A stretch of 64,000 bases of DNA, from the NCBI GenBank assembly GCA_029263395.1, contig JAJCXO010000187.1:62001-126000 (forward strand), written 5' to 3'. The notes below the pieces were generated by a model, which had not been told where the DNA came from, made no database searches, and worked only from the letters and a program-made list of their open reading frames with translations. The DNA comes from Acidobacteriota bacterium (lineage in GTDB: Bacteria > Acidobacteriota > Thermoanaerobaculia > Multivoradales > J023). Every line of letters starts with the position of its first letter. The stretch's first letter is position 1. This document shows positions 9,011 through 16,803 of this stretch, one piece after another. Both the position numbers and the translations under genes were made by a program.

Positions 9011-11272
9011 CTAGTCTAGGAGCACAACCTGAGTTGTTTTCTGAAACGTGCCATGCTCATTGGTGACGGTCAGCGTGACGTCGAATAGTCCGCGGGCACC
9101 GCGTATTGCACCTCCCCATGCCGACATATCTCCAGACTCGAAACCATCCAGGAAGATTACGCTCGGATCGGGATCGATACCCGCGGTATCCCAGCTGAGT
9201 CCGGTTTCCCCACACACCAGGCCGGTGCCGGCACCGGTTGCGGTACAGGTCAGCGGTGGGTCATCCCCATCAACCTGAACAACGGTCCACTCGAACGATG
9301 TGGCCGGTTTGCCACCGATGCCTGGCGAGCCGTTGTTGACAGCCTGAAGATTCAGGTCTTGCCCAACCTCGTAGACCGGCGGCGGTCCTTCTTCTCGAGG
9401 ATTCTCGAGGATGTCGAAGGCTTCGAAGAAGGGGCGAGGGTCTTCAACTATCAGCGAAAGCTGATTGGTCGATGTGGCCAAGCCACCGCAATCGACCGAG
9501 GCGGACACTTGGATCGTCCGCATCGGACAAGTTGATGTCGGGTAGGTGTCAGCGCCGCACAGGTCAGCCCGGATTCTGGCCTGGTCACCGGCCAACGGTT
9601 CGATGATCGGCTGCGGGTCGTCCGCTGCCGTGCCGGCAGCGTTGGCGGCCATCCATTGCCAATTGGAGGCGACCGCTGAGTCGCAAGAGCCAGTGAGGGA
9701 GATCCATTCCGGTACATCCGGTGAGGCGCTGCTGAGCCAACGATCATCAGAACTGGTCTCGATCTGCGCTGAAGGATCGATCCAGCGGTGGATGTCGAAC
9801 ATGGTCTGGGCACCGCGATAGAAGTAATCGCCGTAGAATCTCCCGCTATGCGCTGCGAAGAAACTAAAGCCACCGGTCGATCGATCGGAATAGCTGGACC
9901 AATAGTCGATTCGACGCTGAGGGCCGGAATGATTCGGATCCAGGTACTGCTCGCCACGGATATCGACCACCGGTCCGCCAGTGGCCAAACCACTGAGCTC
10001 TAGCAGAATCTCCTGGTTCGGCTCCGCGGTCGAGGAAGGCCCTGAACACAGGCTGTGGTAGCTCTTGTAGAGAAAGGGCCGCCCGTTGCTCTCGGAGAAC
10101 TGCACAAATGAGCTGTGCGGCAAGGTCGAAGCGGTCGGTAGATCGAAACGCGGATTGTTCAGCGTGCAACCGGGCGAGCCGGTGACGCAGTTTGTCACGT
10201 CGTGGATCTCGAGATCCTTTTCGTTGATGGCCGCGAGGTAATAGCGTGATGCGATCTCGAAAAGATCGACGCCGAAGGAAATCGAGCTCAACCCTTCGAC
10301 ACGCGCAACACTGGTCGGAGGCAAGCTGGTGATGTCGGTGATCTCGCGGAGCTCGACGCCCAGAGGGCTGGCTGGGGTACCGTCACTCGCGGCGATGATG
10401 AACCGGGGTTGGCCAGAGACGTCAGCCTCCAACAGGTCGACATATCTTGCGCGACCCCAAGGCCAGGGCCCGATTCGGCCTCGCCACACAGGATTGGTGG
10501 CTCCACCGCAGAGGCTCGTCGCGGTGCTAGTGTTTTCGAAACAGGGTCCAACCTCCCGTGCTCGCGTCATATCGTAAACGTGGACCCCGTTGTTGACAGC
10601 GTAGAGCGCATAGGTGCGACTACCTATGTTGGCAGTGACCACCTGTACTCCCACCTTACCGGTATCCTGATAGAGCTGGAAGGGGCTGCTCTTGTTGCTG
10701 GCATCCCAGATCGTCGGCCCAACTTCGCCGTCACCGCTGACGGCAACCAAGGTATCGCCAGGAGCACCTACCGGATCAATCGCGTCGATATCCCAGATTG
10801 GAAGATAGTACTCGGTCGGTGGATCCGGGAAGACATGGAAACCATTGAACCAGCCATTGCGCGTTGATCGCAGGACTGGATCAGTGGCATTGTTGCCGGT
10901 GATATCCCAGATCTGGAAGCCGGAGTTGAATGCCATGTAGAGATACACAGAGCTTCCATCGGGCTCGATGTCGAGGCCATAGAAGAGCTCCAACCCCCCT
11001 GCACCTGGCAACTGATCGTCGTCACTGCTGTACTCCGTACTGTCCCGGTTGGCGGGCAACGGCTGCCCCAACGGATCGGCCGGCTCTAGGTTGGGAGACC
11101 ACATCTCGAACGTGCCTTGGCCTGCCACCGTACGGAATCTGTCGAGTGGCATCGCTGGGCTGCCTGTTTGGCAGTTGATGGTGTTGTTCTCGGCCAATGC
11201 TGAAACAGACGCCAAGACACCGACGGCCAGACAGCAAGCCATTCTGAAGCTGGAGTTTCTCTTGTGTTGCAC
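9011..11272 (-). CDS. Secreted propeller/PKD protein, paralogue 1 of 3
   Basis: Starts with a signal peptide (basic stretch, then a hydrophobic core ending near S-A-L-A-E). The mature part opens with a G-Q-G-T-F-E-M-W-S-P-N block and runs through repeated segments such as F-Q-I-W-D-I, T-I-W-D-A and V-H-V-Y-D-M-T-R-A-R-E, which look like blades of a LVIVD-type beta-propeller. Two Ig/PKD-like domains follow, the last split by a V-I-F-L-D-G-F-E-S-G-D-M-S-A-W tract before its T-V-T-N-E-H-G strand. The same architecture recurs at 16804-19722 and 30250-31851. The GTG at 11272 has a GAGGTGATC ribosome site; a GTG at 11281 is also possible. Function unknown; likely extracellular binding or surface-associated. 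Confidence 0.7.
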   Translation of the reverse strand: MQHKRNSSFRMACCLAVGVLASVSALAENNTINCQTGSPAMPLDRFRTVAGQGTFEMWSPNLEPADPLGQPLPANRDSTEYSSDDDQLPGAGGLELFYGLDIEPDGSSVYLYMAFNSGFQIWDITGNNATDPVLRSTRNGWFNGFHVFPDPPTEYYLPIWDIDAIDPVGAPGDTLVAVSGDGEVGPTIWDASNKSSPFQLYQDTGKVGVQVVTANIGSRTYALYAVNNGVHVYDMTRAREVGPCFENTSTATSLCGGATNPVWRGRIGPWPWGRARYVDLLEADVSGQPRFIIAASDGTPASPLGVELREITDITSLPPTSVARVEGLSSISFGVDLFEIASRYYLAAINEKDLEIHDVTNCVTGSPGCTLNNPRFDLPTASTLPHSSFVQFSESNGRPFLYKSYHSLCSGPSSTAEPNQEILLELSGLATGGPVVDIRGEQYLDPNHSGPQRRIDYWSSYSDRSTGGFSFFAAHSGRFYGDYFYRGAQTMFDIHRWIDPSAQIETSSDDRWLSSASPDVPEWISLTGSCDSAVASNWQWMAANAAGTAADDPQPIIEPLAGDQARIRADLCGADTYPTSTCPMRTIQVSASVDCGGLATSTNQLSLIVEDPRPFFEAFDILENPREEGPPPVYEVGQDLNLQAVNNGSPGIGGKPATSFEWTVVQVDGDDPPLTCTATGAGTGLVCGETGLSWDTAGIDPDPSVIFLDGFESGDMSAWGGAIRGARGLFDVTLTVTNEHGTFQKTTQVVLLD

Positions 11273-11326
11273 GTGGATCACCTCAGTGAGCTGAAGGCAA
11301 ATGTTCGAAATGGACAGACTGAAAAT

Positions 11327-11356
11327 GTTATAACAGCGATTATATCATGCTGTCAA
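11327..11356 (-). promoter_or_regulatory. Sigma70-like promoter for the secreted protein gene
   Basis: On the minus strand a perfect -35 TTGACA (11356-11351) is followed after 18 bp by TATAAC (11332-11327), one base off the -10 consensus. The predicted transcript start would lie near 11320, giving a leader of about 48 bases before the GTG at 11272. The surrounding AT-rich patch stands out from the GC-rich background. Confidence 0.55.
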
Positions 11357-11408
11357 CACATCAGGCACATAGAGACGGTCGATAAAGACGCGTCTGCGTT
11401 AATTGTCC

Positions 11409-12581
11409 TCAACGAACGAGAAGGACCGGTTCCAGGACACTCGCCAACAGCTCGGCGAACCTCCGGCTACCTTCCGGCGAGAAGTGCATCGCGTCGTCCC
11501 AAGCGGTATCGGGCCAATCGACGAAGTTCGGTTGCAGGTGTAGGCCGCTTTCCGCAGCCAACCGCAGGCCGACTTGGTTGAGCTTCTCGAGCTCACTAAC
11601 GGCTACTTCGGGAGCCAGCCCTGGAATCCACTGCTTGAGCAGTGATTGATCCTCCGCCAAGTACCGGCGTCGAAGTCGTATGGTTTGCGGAACCAGCACG
11701 ATACGGGCCTCATGGTCTCGCCCGAGAGCAATGATCGACCGGAGGTTGCGTTCGAAAACCGCAACCGCTGCTCGAGGTATCGCGGATTGTACGGTTTGAG
11801 CTGGATCTCCTGGGCGCACTTTGTCCCAGGGATTGGGTGTGTCCCCGAGCAAGCCTCTCAGCAACTCGAGCAACAAGCTCCTTTGATGCCAGGCCAGGGG
11901 CTCGAGCTCAAATCCAAGCGTGCGATGAGCAATGTCAGCATGCCCATGCTCGTACTGACCATCGAAAGGCGTATGCGATGCCGGCTGCAAATCGTTGATG
12001 CCCTGGAAGACGACGATCCAATCTGGCCTCAAATCACGATCACGGATGGCGAGCGAAATCAGGTTTTCCTGGCTCGTCCAACCCGGGAAGCCTGCGTTCC
12101 AAACTTCCACTGCGCGACCGCTGTCGACAAGCATCTGCTCGACAAGCCAGGGCCAAGTTGCTTCGTCGTTTGGCGCCAAGATGTCGAAGGTCGTCGATCC
12201 ACCGATACAGAGGATGCGAACAACTCCGCTGGGCTTGGCCAAGGGGCGCTCCGGAGAACGATACCCGAGGGTGTTGAAGGACGCCTGCCTACCAAAGGCT
12301 TTTACGTGTGCTCCCTCCCGGGGAGCGATATTGAGATAGGGGTGTCGACGGTAGAGCCCCAGAGCCGTCGTAATCTCGCCATAGAACCGACTGCCCCGCG
12401 TTGTCGGCCAACTGCCGTCTTGTGATCTTTTGCCAACACGGACCATGGCCTCCAAACCGATCAGCAGGCCAAGGGCCAACGCAGTCACGAGAACGGCGTC
12501 TGTCAGTCTTTTCCTGTAGGGACGCGTGACTGTGCTACCTCGTGTCCGACGCTTGCCTGGGGGTCCTTCTGGTGAGCTCAC
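11409..12581 (-). CDS. Membrane-anchored SGNH/GDSL hydrolase
   Basis: A 390-residue protein with one N-terminal membrane segment and a full SGNH set: C-I-G-G-S-T-T-F (nucleophile Ser), N-A-G-F-P-G-W (block II Gly), F-Q-G-I-N-D-L (block III Asn) and D-A-M-H-F-S-P-E-G (Asp-His pair). Likely an extracytoplasmic esterase or acyl/acetyl-modifying enzyme for the exported glycan. It is last in the operon Wzt - radical SAM - GT4/oxygenase - SGNH and overlaps the upstream gene by 4 bp (ATGA), so coupling is strong. Specificity cannot be told. Confidence 0.82.
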   Translation of the reverse strand: MSSPEGPPGKRRTRGSTVTRPYRKRLTDAVLVTALALGLLIGLEAMVRVGKRSQDGSWPTTRGSRFYGEITTALGLYRRHPYLNIAPREGAHVKAFGRQASFNTLGYRSPERPLAKPSGVVRILCIGGSTTFDILAPNDEATWPWLVEQMLVDSGRAVEVWNAGFPGWTSQENLISLAIRDRDLRPDWIVVFQGINDLQPASHTPFDGQYEHGHADIAHRTLGFELEPLAWHQRSLLLELLRGLLGDTPNPWDKVRPGDPAQTVQSAIPRAAVAVFERNLRSIIALGRDHEARIVLVPQTIRLRRRYLAEDQSLLKQWIPGLAPEVAVSELEKLNQVGLRLAAESGLHLQPNFVDWPDTAWDDAMHFSPEGSRRFAELLASVLEPVLLVR

Positions 12582-14323
12582 CAGTCCTCTTCATGCGTCT
12601 TCTTGAACACCGTATCGTGTGGCGCGGACCGTTCCTCTTGCGGTCGACCATTGGTGTAGTAGTACATCGAGATCGACTTGCGACTCATGGTCTCCGGACA
12701 GGTCAGCGGTACGGGATGACCATGGAACGAGTAATCGGTCGTGTTGAAGACGGCGGTGCGATTGAACACCGGAAGGATCTTCTGCTCACACGAGGTCATG
12801 TCTCGATTCCACAACTCGAGGTGACCACCATACTCTTCTCGCCAGTCTTTGTTGAGGTAGATCAAGAGGTTGACCCGACGATCGAGCTCCAACTTGGGAT
12901 GCCAGTTGAAGTCGCTGTGGATCTTGAGAAAGCCACCTCGAAGAGATTGGTGTGGTCCGGCGCCTCCAAAATAGGGGTCCGGAATCAGGCCCTCGATACC
13001 GGTTAGAGCCTCGAGAAACTCCAACATCGGTGCTGAGTTCAGGAAGTAGAGGAAACGCTGTAACTCGTCACCCACTGACGTCCGGTAGTCGAAGCCCGCT
13101 TTCTTTTCCTTGGCGTTGTCGAAGGTTCGCCAGCTCGTTTCACCCGGGGCTGGGAAGTCACGGAGTACCACGTCCAACAACTGCGGTGCGAAAAGGTCAT
13201 CGAGAGCGATGTGCGGAAAAGGCGATGCTGCCTCGTAGTCGGCTCGATGCATGGCTGGATCCAGTCGCAGCTCGACGCTCGACAGACTTGGCCTCGTATC
13301 AGCCTGACGTTGGCCGACTATCGGCGCACCCTCCAACGCGAAGGCCCGTTCCATACGATCCAGTACCAGATCCAAGTCGTACGATTGGGCGCAGACGCGC
13401 CCGGCGCTGCGCAACCGACGACGAAGATTTGAATCTTGGAGCTGCTCGATCAGCGGCACGAGGGATTCTGGGTCCGCAGGGCGGAAACGCAACACGGCGT
13501 CATCGGGAAGCACCGCAAAGGATCGAATTGTCGTCAGAGCGACCGGCACACCACAAGCCATCGCTTCGAGCGGCGGCAACGGGAAGCCTTCTTCGTCGTG
13601 GGAAGGATGCACCAACACGTCGAGGTCGTGGTAGAAGCCCACCATTTGCTCGGTGGAGAGCCGATGGAAAAATTGGTCAGTAACGCCCATCGCTTCCTCG
13701 GCGTCGGTGATCGGATCCGCGGACGCCCGGTGAACTTCGAGAGCCACGCCGCGCTGCCGCGCCATTTCAAGTCCTTCGAGCGCCTCGCCGATACCCTTTG
13801 GACGCTGATCGAAGGGCCCGACAACACCAACTCTTAGAGGTCCGGACTCTTGGAATGGCCCAGGGTGGAAGAAGGACGTGTCAATCGCCTGGCTGATGAG
13901 ATGGGTCCGGATGCCGTTGAAGTTAGCGTGAAGGATCGGATCCAGATGGGTGGAGATCAGCAACTTGGGGATCGGAAGGCGGTAGACGGCTTCGATCTGC
14001 GGCAAGATCGGTCCATACTCTCGATGCACCCCTTCGTAGCCCTGGCACAGGTGAAAGACTTGGCGGGCGCCAGAGTTGTAGGCGTGCTCTACCGTACTCC
14101 AGAACGTACCGATGCAAATATCAGCCTCGGGAATAGCTCCCGGCTGCCCCAATGGGATCTGCTGGTACGGCACGGTCATCGTGTGCCAGTCCGGTGGCAG
14201 CTCAGGACTCACGACGACAACGTCGTAGCCGCGGTTTTGTAGCCCCTCGGCGTGCTCGAAGATGACCCGATTACCACCGTGAAGCGAGGTGGCCGGCATG
14301 ACGTAAACAACTTTGGGTGCCAT
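12578..14323 (-). CDS. GT4 glycosyltransferase fused to a 2OG-Fe(II) oxygenase domain
   Basis: Residues ~1-330 are a GT-B family 4 glycosyltransferase: the S-L-H-G-G-N-R-V-I-F start, the Q-R-P-K-G loop and the H-P-S-H-D-E-E-G-F-P-L-P-P-L-E-A-M-A block with the donor-binding E-x7-E. Residues ~355-581 are a prolyl-4-hydroxylase-like 2-oxoglutarate/iron oxygenase: iron ligands His469 and Asp471 (H-S-D), His534 (F-H-G-H-P), and Arg548 for 2-oxoglutarate. One chain could therefore add a sugar and hydroxylate the product or a carrier. One base separates it from the radical SAM gene and it overlaps the SGNH gene by 4 bp. The domain assignments rest on visible motifs; the combined reaction is inference. 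Confidence 0.8.
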   Translation of the reverse strand: MAPKVVYVMPATSLHGGNRVIFEHAEGLQNRGYDVVVVSPELPPDWHTMTVPYQQIPLGQPGAIPEADICIGTFWSTVEHAYNSGARQVFHLCQGYEGVHREYGPILPQIEAVYRLPIPKLLISTHLDPILHANFNGIRTHLISQAIDTSFFHPGPFQESGPLRVGVVGPFDQRPKGIGEALEGLEMARQRGVALEVHRASADPITDAEEAMGVTDQFFHRLSTEQMVGFYHDLDVLVHPSHDEEGFPLPPLEAMACGVPVALTTIRSFAVLPDDAVLRFRPADPESLVPLIEQLQDSNLRRRLRSAGRVCAQSYDLDLVLDRMERAFALEGAPIVGQRQADTRPSLSSVELRLDPAMHRADYEAASPFPHIALDDLFAPQLLDVVLRDFPAPGETSWRTFDNAKEKKAGFDYRTSVGDELQRFLYFLNSAPMLEFLEALTGIEGLIPDPYFGGAGPHQSLRGGFLKIHSDFNWHPKLELDRRVNLLIYLNKDWREEYGGHLELWNRDMTSCEQKILPVFNRTAVFNTTDYSFHGHPVPLTCPETMSRKSISMYYYTNGRPQEERSAPHDTVFKKTHEEDW

Positions 14324-14324
14324 A

Positions 14325-15452
14325 TCAATCCGTCAGCGCAAAAACGCAGCTCCTACAAATGAAATCGTCGGGGGCTTCATCGAGTCCGTAGACCAGGCGG
14401 CGCATCGCGGCGAGCTTGGGACCGGTGAGAATCTCGTGGATGGTACTTTCACCGAGATGTCCAACTTCATAGTTGTGGTCATAGTCCTCGGAGCAAAGCA
14501 GGCACTGGCCGTACGGAGAAATGTGCAGATGTTGTAAGGGTCGAGAGCCAACGACCTGGCAACCACGCAGCTTCTTGTGAGGTTCCGACGGTCGCAGACC
14601 GACTTCGAGGTAGCCAGCACGATCCATGACCTCGTAATACTTCGCGTCGAAGCGGCTGTCGCCGAATCGCTCACAGATCTGGTCGTAGTCGCGTTTGTGT
14701 ACATCGTCCCCTGTACCCAGCACGACAATCTCCATCTGAGGGGCGACCGGACGATCCTTGGCGTACTCCATGTTCCGCAGCACCAGATCGAGATGGTCTT
14801 CACCGCGGTCCGCCGTGTACTTCTCTCGGTCCAGGGTCGAAATGTTGATCGAGAGATAGCGCAACCCACCCATTTCGACGATTGCGTCGATGCGTTTGGG
14901 AGTCAATCCGGTACCGTTGGTCAGTACGGCGGGTGGCAGCCCAGCTTCCTTGATACTTCGAACCTGATCGATAAACCGTTTATCGAGGGTTGGCTCGTTG
15001 TAGTTGATCAGCTTAACGCCATCAATCGTCTCTTTGTAGCGCGACAATTGGACGAGAATATCGTCGAACAACTCTGTCGGCATGAAGTACGGTTTTCTTG
15101 GATCGTAGGCCACCGGACAGAAGTAGCACTTCTGATTGCAGACCGTGTGGGTCTCGATCGAGACGTACTTGAGGTGGAATCTCGTGTCCAGGTCGTCAGC
15201 ATCAGCGGCAACCAGCCAGCCTTGCGCCGCGAGGAATTCCAGCGTTGAAGATGCCAGGTCTGTTGCTTGACGCTCCTGGGTCAGTAGCGCCCGAAAATCA
15301 GCGTATGACTCCTCTTTGTCGTGGAGCGTCCGGTCGGTGAGGGGATTGTAGACACGGTCGGGCCCTACATGCAGGTAGGGTTCTGGAATCCAAGCTGGTG
15401 TTCCAGCCTGCTTATTTATCTCGGGAGCGACGGCCGTCACGGGTGCGTTCAT
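14325..15452 (-). CDS. Radical SAM/SPASM-domain enzyme
   Basis: The radical SAM motif C-N-Q-K-C-Y-F-C is at residues ~105-112, followed by N-Y-N-E-P-T and L-T-N-G-T-G blocks of the TIM-barrel. The C-terminal part has P-Y-G-Q-C-L-L-C-S-E-D and C-R-S-C cysteines for an auxiliary SPASM-type cluster. It would use SAM-derived radicals to modify a sugar, lipid or peptide. The ATG at 15452 overlaps the ABC-ATPase stop (ATGA); a GTG at 15461 is the alternative. Its place inside a glycan-export operon suggests the glycan or its lipid carrier as substrate rather than a RiPP, since no precursor peptide is visible nearby. Confidence 0.85.
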   Translation of the reverse strand: MNAPVTAVAPEINKQAGTPAWIPEPYLHVGPDRVYNPLTDRTLHDKEESYADFRALLTQERQATDLASSTLEFLAAQGWLVAADADDLDTRFHLKYVSIETHTVCNQKCYFCPVAYDPRKPYFMPTELFDDILVQLSRYKETIDGVKLINYNEPTLDKRFIDQVRSIKEAGLPPAVLTNGTGLTPKRIDAIVEMGGLRYLSINISTLDREKYTADRGEDHLDLVLRNMEYAKDRPVAPQMEIVVLGTGDDVHKRDYDQICERFGDSRFDAKYYEVMDRAGYLEVGLRPSEPHKKLRGCQVVGSRPLQHLHISPYGQCLLCSEDYDHNYEVGHLGESTIHEILTGPKLAAMRRLVYGLDEAPDDFICRSCVFALTD

Positions 15453-16717
15453 GGCCGACACTCTATGGCTTCTGGGCCCTCGACCTCAACCGGGACGTCA
15501 TTCGGTGTGCTGCCGTGCTCCGAAACAACTGGTGAAGAAGTCGTGGACCAGCGGTGGTCAACCTGCATGAACCCGAATTTGTAGATTGCCGAGGCCGCTG
15601 AGAATGCAGCAGGAAGGAACTCTTGGGCGTACACATGCAGCCCCTTTTCATCGAGGACGTAGACGTAGAGACTGAACTCTCCCTTGGTGAAAGGCAATTC
15701 CGATATCACCAGACTCGCTTTGTAGTTTCGCTTGCCGGTAAAACATGGCTGAGCATCCTGGTGGCTACCAAACGAACAGACTTGGACGTGATTGACCGTA
15801 TTGATCGTCACTCCCAGGTGCATCGTAAGCTCTGGAGACTCCGCTCGCCACTCGATCTCTAGCTCCCACGGCTGCTGTGGCTCGAAGGGCTTCTGATCGA
15901 GGCCACACGGCCGATCCGCAAATCGCAACCCAGTAATCCTGGCCGGGCCCCGGACCGCAGTCTGAGTTTCGACGTCAGACGCCGTCTTGGTTGCCAGGTA
16001 GTTCTCGTAGGCTCTGACGACATCTTCCGACGGGCCATACGCTTCTGCTCGCCCATGATGCAGCCACAGCGCCCGTTGACAGAAGTAGGAGATGTAATAC
16101 ATCGCATGCGAACAAAAGAGCAGGGTTCGACCACTCTCGACGAAGTGCCGGATGCGATCCATACACTTCTTCTGAAAGTAGCCGTCACCGACAGACAGCG
16201 CTTCGTCGATGATCAAGACCTCAGGCTCCACCTGCACCGCGATGGCGAAACCCAGCCGCATTGCCATACCAGTGGAGTAGGTCTTGACCGGCCGGTCGAT
16301 GAAGTCACCGAGCTCGCTGAAAGCGAGGATCTCCGGTACTTTCTGCTGCGCCTCCTGCTCGGACAAACCCAACATGGCGGCATTCAGCAGGATGTTTTGG
16401 CGGCCTGTCAACTCAGGATGGAACCCCATACCAAGCTCAAGTAAAGAGGCGATTTTGCCGTTGACCCGAAGCTCGCCGCGGCTGGGCGAGGTCACTCCCG
16501 AAAGGATGCTCAAGAGGGTGCTCTTGCCAGCACCGTTCTCGCCAATAATCCCGAGACTTTCCCCGGGCCCGAGTTGAAAGCTAACGCCGTCCAGAGCATC
16601 GATGCCCTGGTATTGGGCTTTTCCCGTGACCAACTCGCGCAAGCGATCCCAAGGCCGAGCATACGCCCGGTAGGTCTTGCCGATCCCGTTCGCAAAAACT
16701 ACCTGATCACCTGTCAC
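15449..16717 (-). CDS. Wzt-like ABC transporter ATPase with C-terminal glycan-binding domain
   Basis: Residues ~1-250 are an ABC ATPase: Walker A G-E-N-G-A-G-K-S-T at 59-67, the Y-S-T-G-M-A-M-R-L signature used by polysaccharide/teichoic exporters, and Walker B V-L-I-I-D-E-A. Residues ~255-400 form a beta-rich extension like the Wzt C-terminal domain that recognises the end of the O-polysaccharide. It would power export of a lipid-linked glycan across the inner membrane. Its permease is most likely the ABC-2 protein at 23924-24700, separated here by three secreted-protein genes. It starts the operon that continues into the radical SAM gene. Confidence 0.88.
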   Translation of the reverse strand: MTGDQVVFANGIGKTYRAYARPWDRLRELVTGKAQYQGIDALDGVSFQLGPGESLGIIGENGAGKSTLLSILSGVTSPSRGELRVNGKIASLLELGMGFHPELTGRQNILLNAAMLGLSEQEAQQKVPEILAFSELGDFIDRPVKTYSTGMAMRLGFAIAVQVEPEVLIIDEALSVGDGYFQKKCMDRIRHFVESGRTLLFCSHAMYYISYFCQRALWLHHGRAEAYGPSEDVVRAYENYLATKTASDVETQTAVRGPARITGLRFADRPCGLDQKPFEPQQPWELEIEWRAESPELTMHLGVTINTVNHVQVCSFGSHQDAQPCFTGKRNYKASLVISELPFTKGEFSLYVYVLDEKGLHVYAQEFLPAAFSAASAIYKFGFMQVDHRWSTTSSPVVSEHGSTPNDVPVEVEGPEAIECRP

Positions 16718-16803
16718 GGGGACACCTTAGCATCCCGGTCGCCAGGGAAACACCCGACGACCGGCGCTGAAAGATCTCACGCTGCGCCGACTCTAGCGAG
16801 CGG

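Noticed and set aside
12952-13683. A 243-codon plus-strand frame opposite the GT4/oxygenase gene
   Set aside because: It is Arg/Pro/Ser-rich noise opposite clear GT4 and oxygenase motifs.
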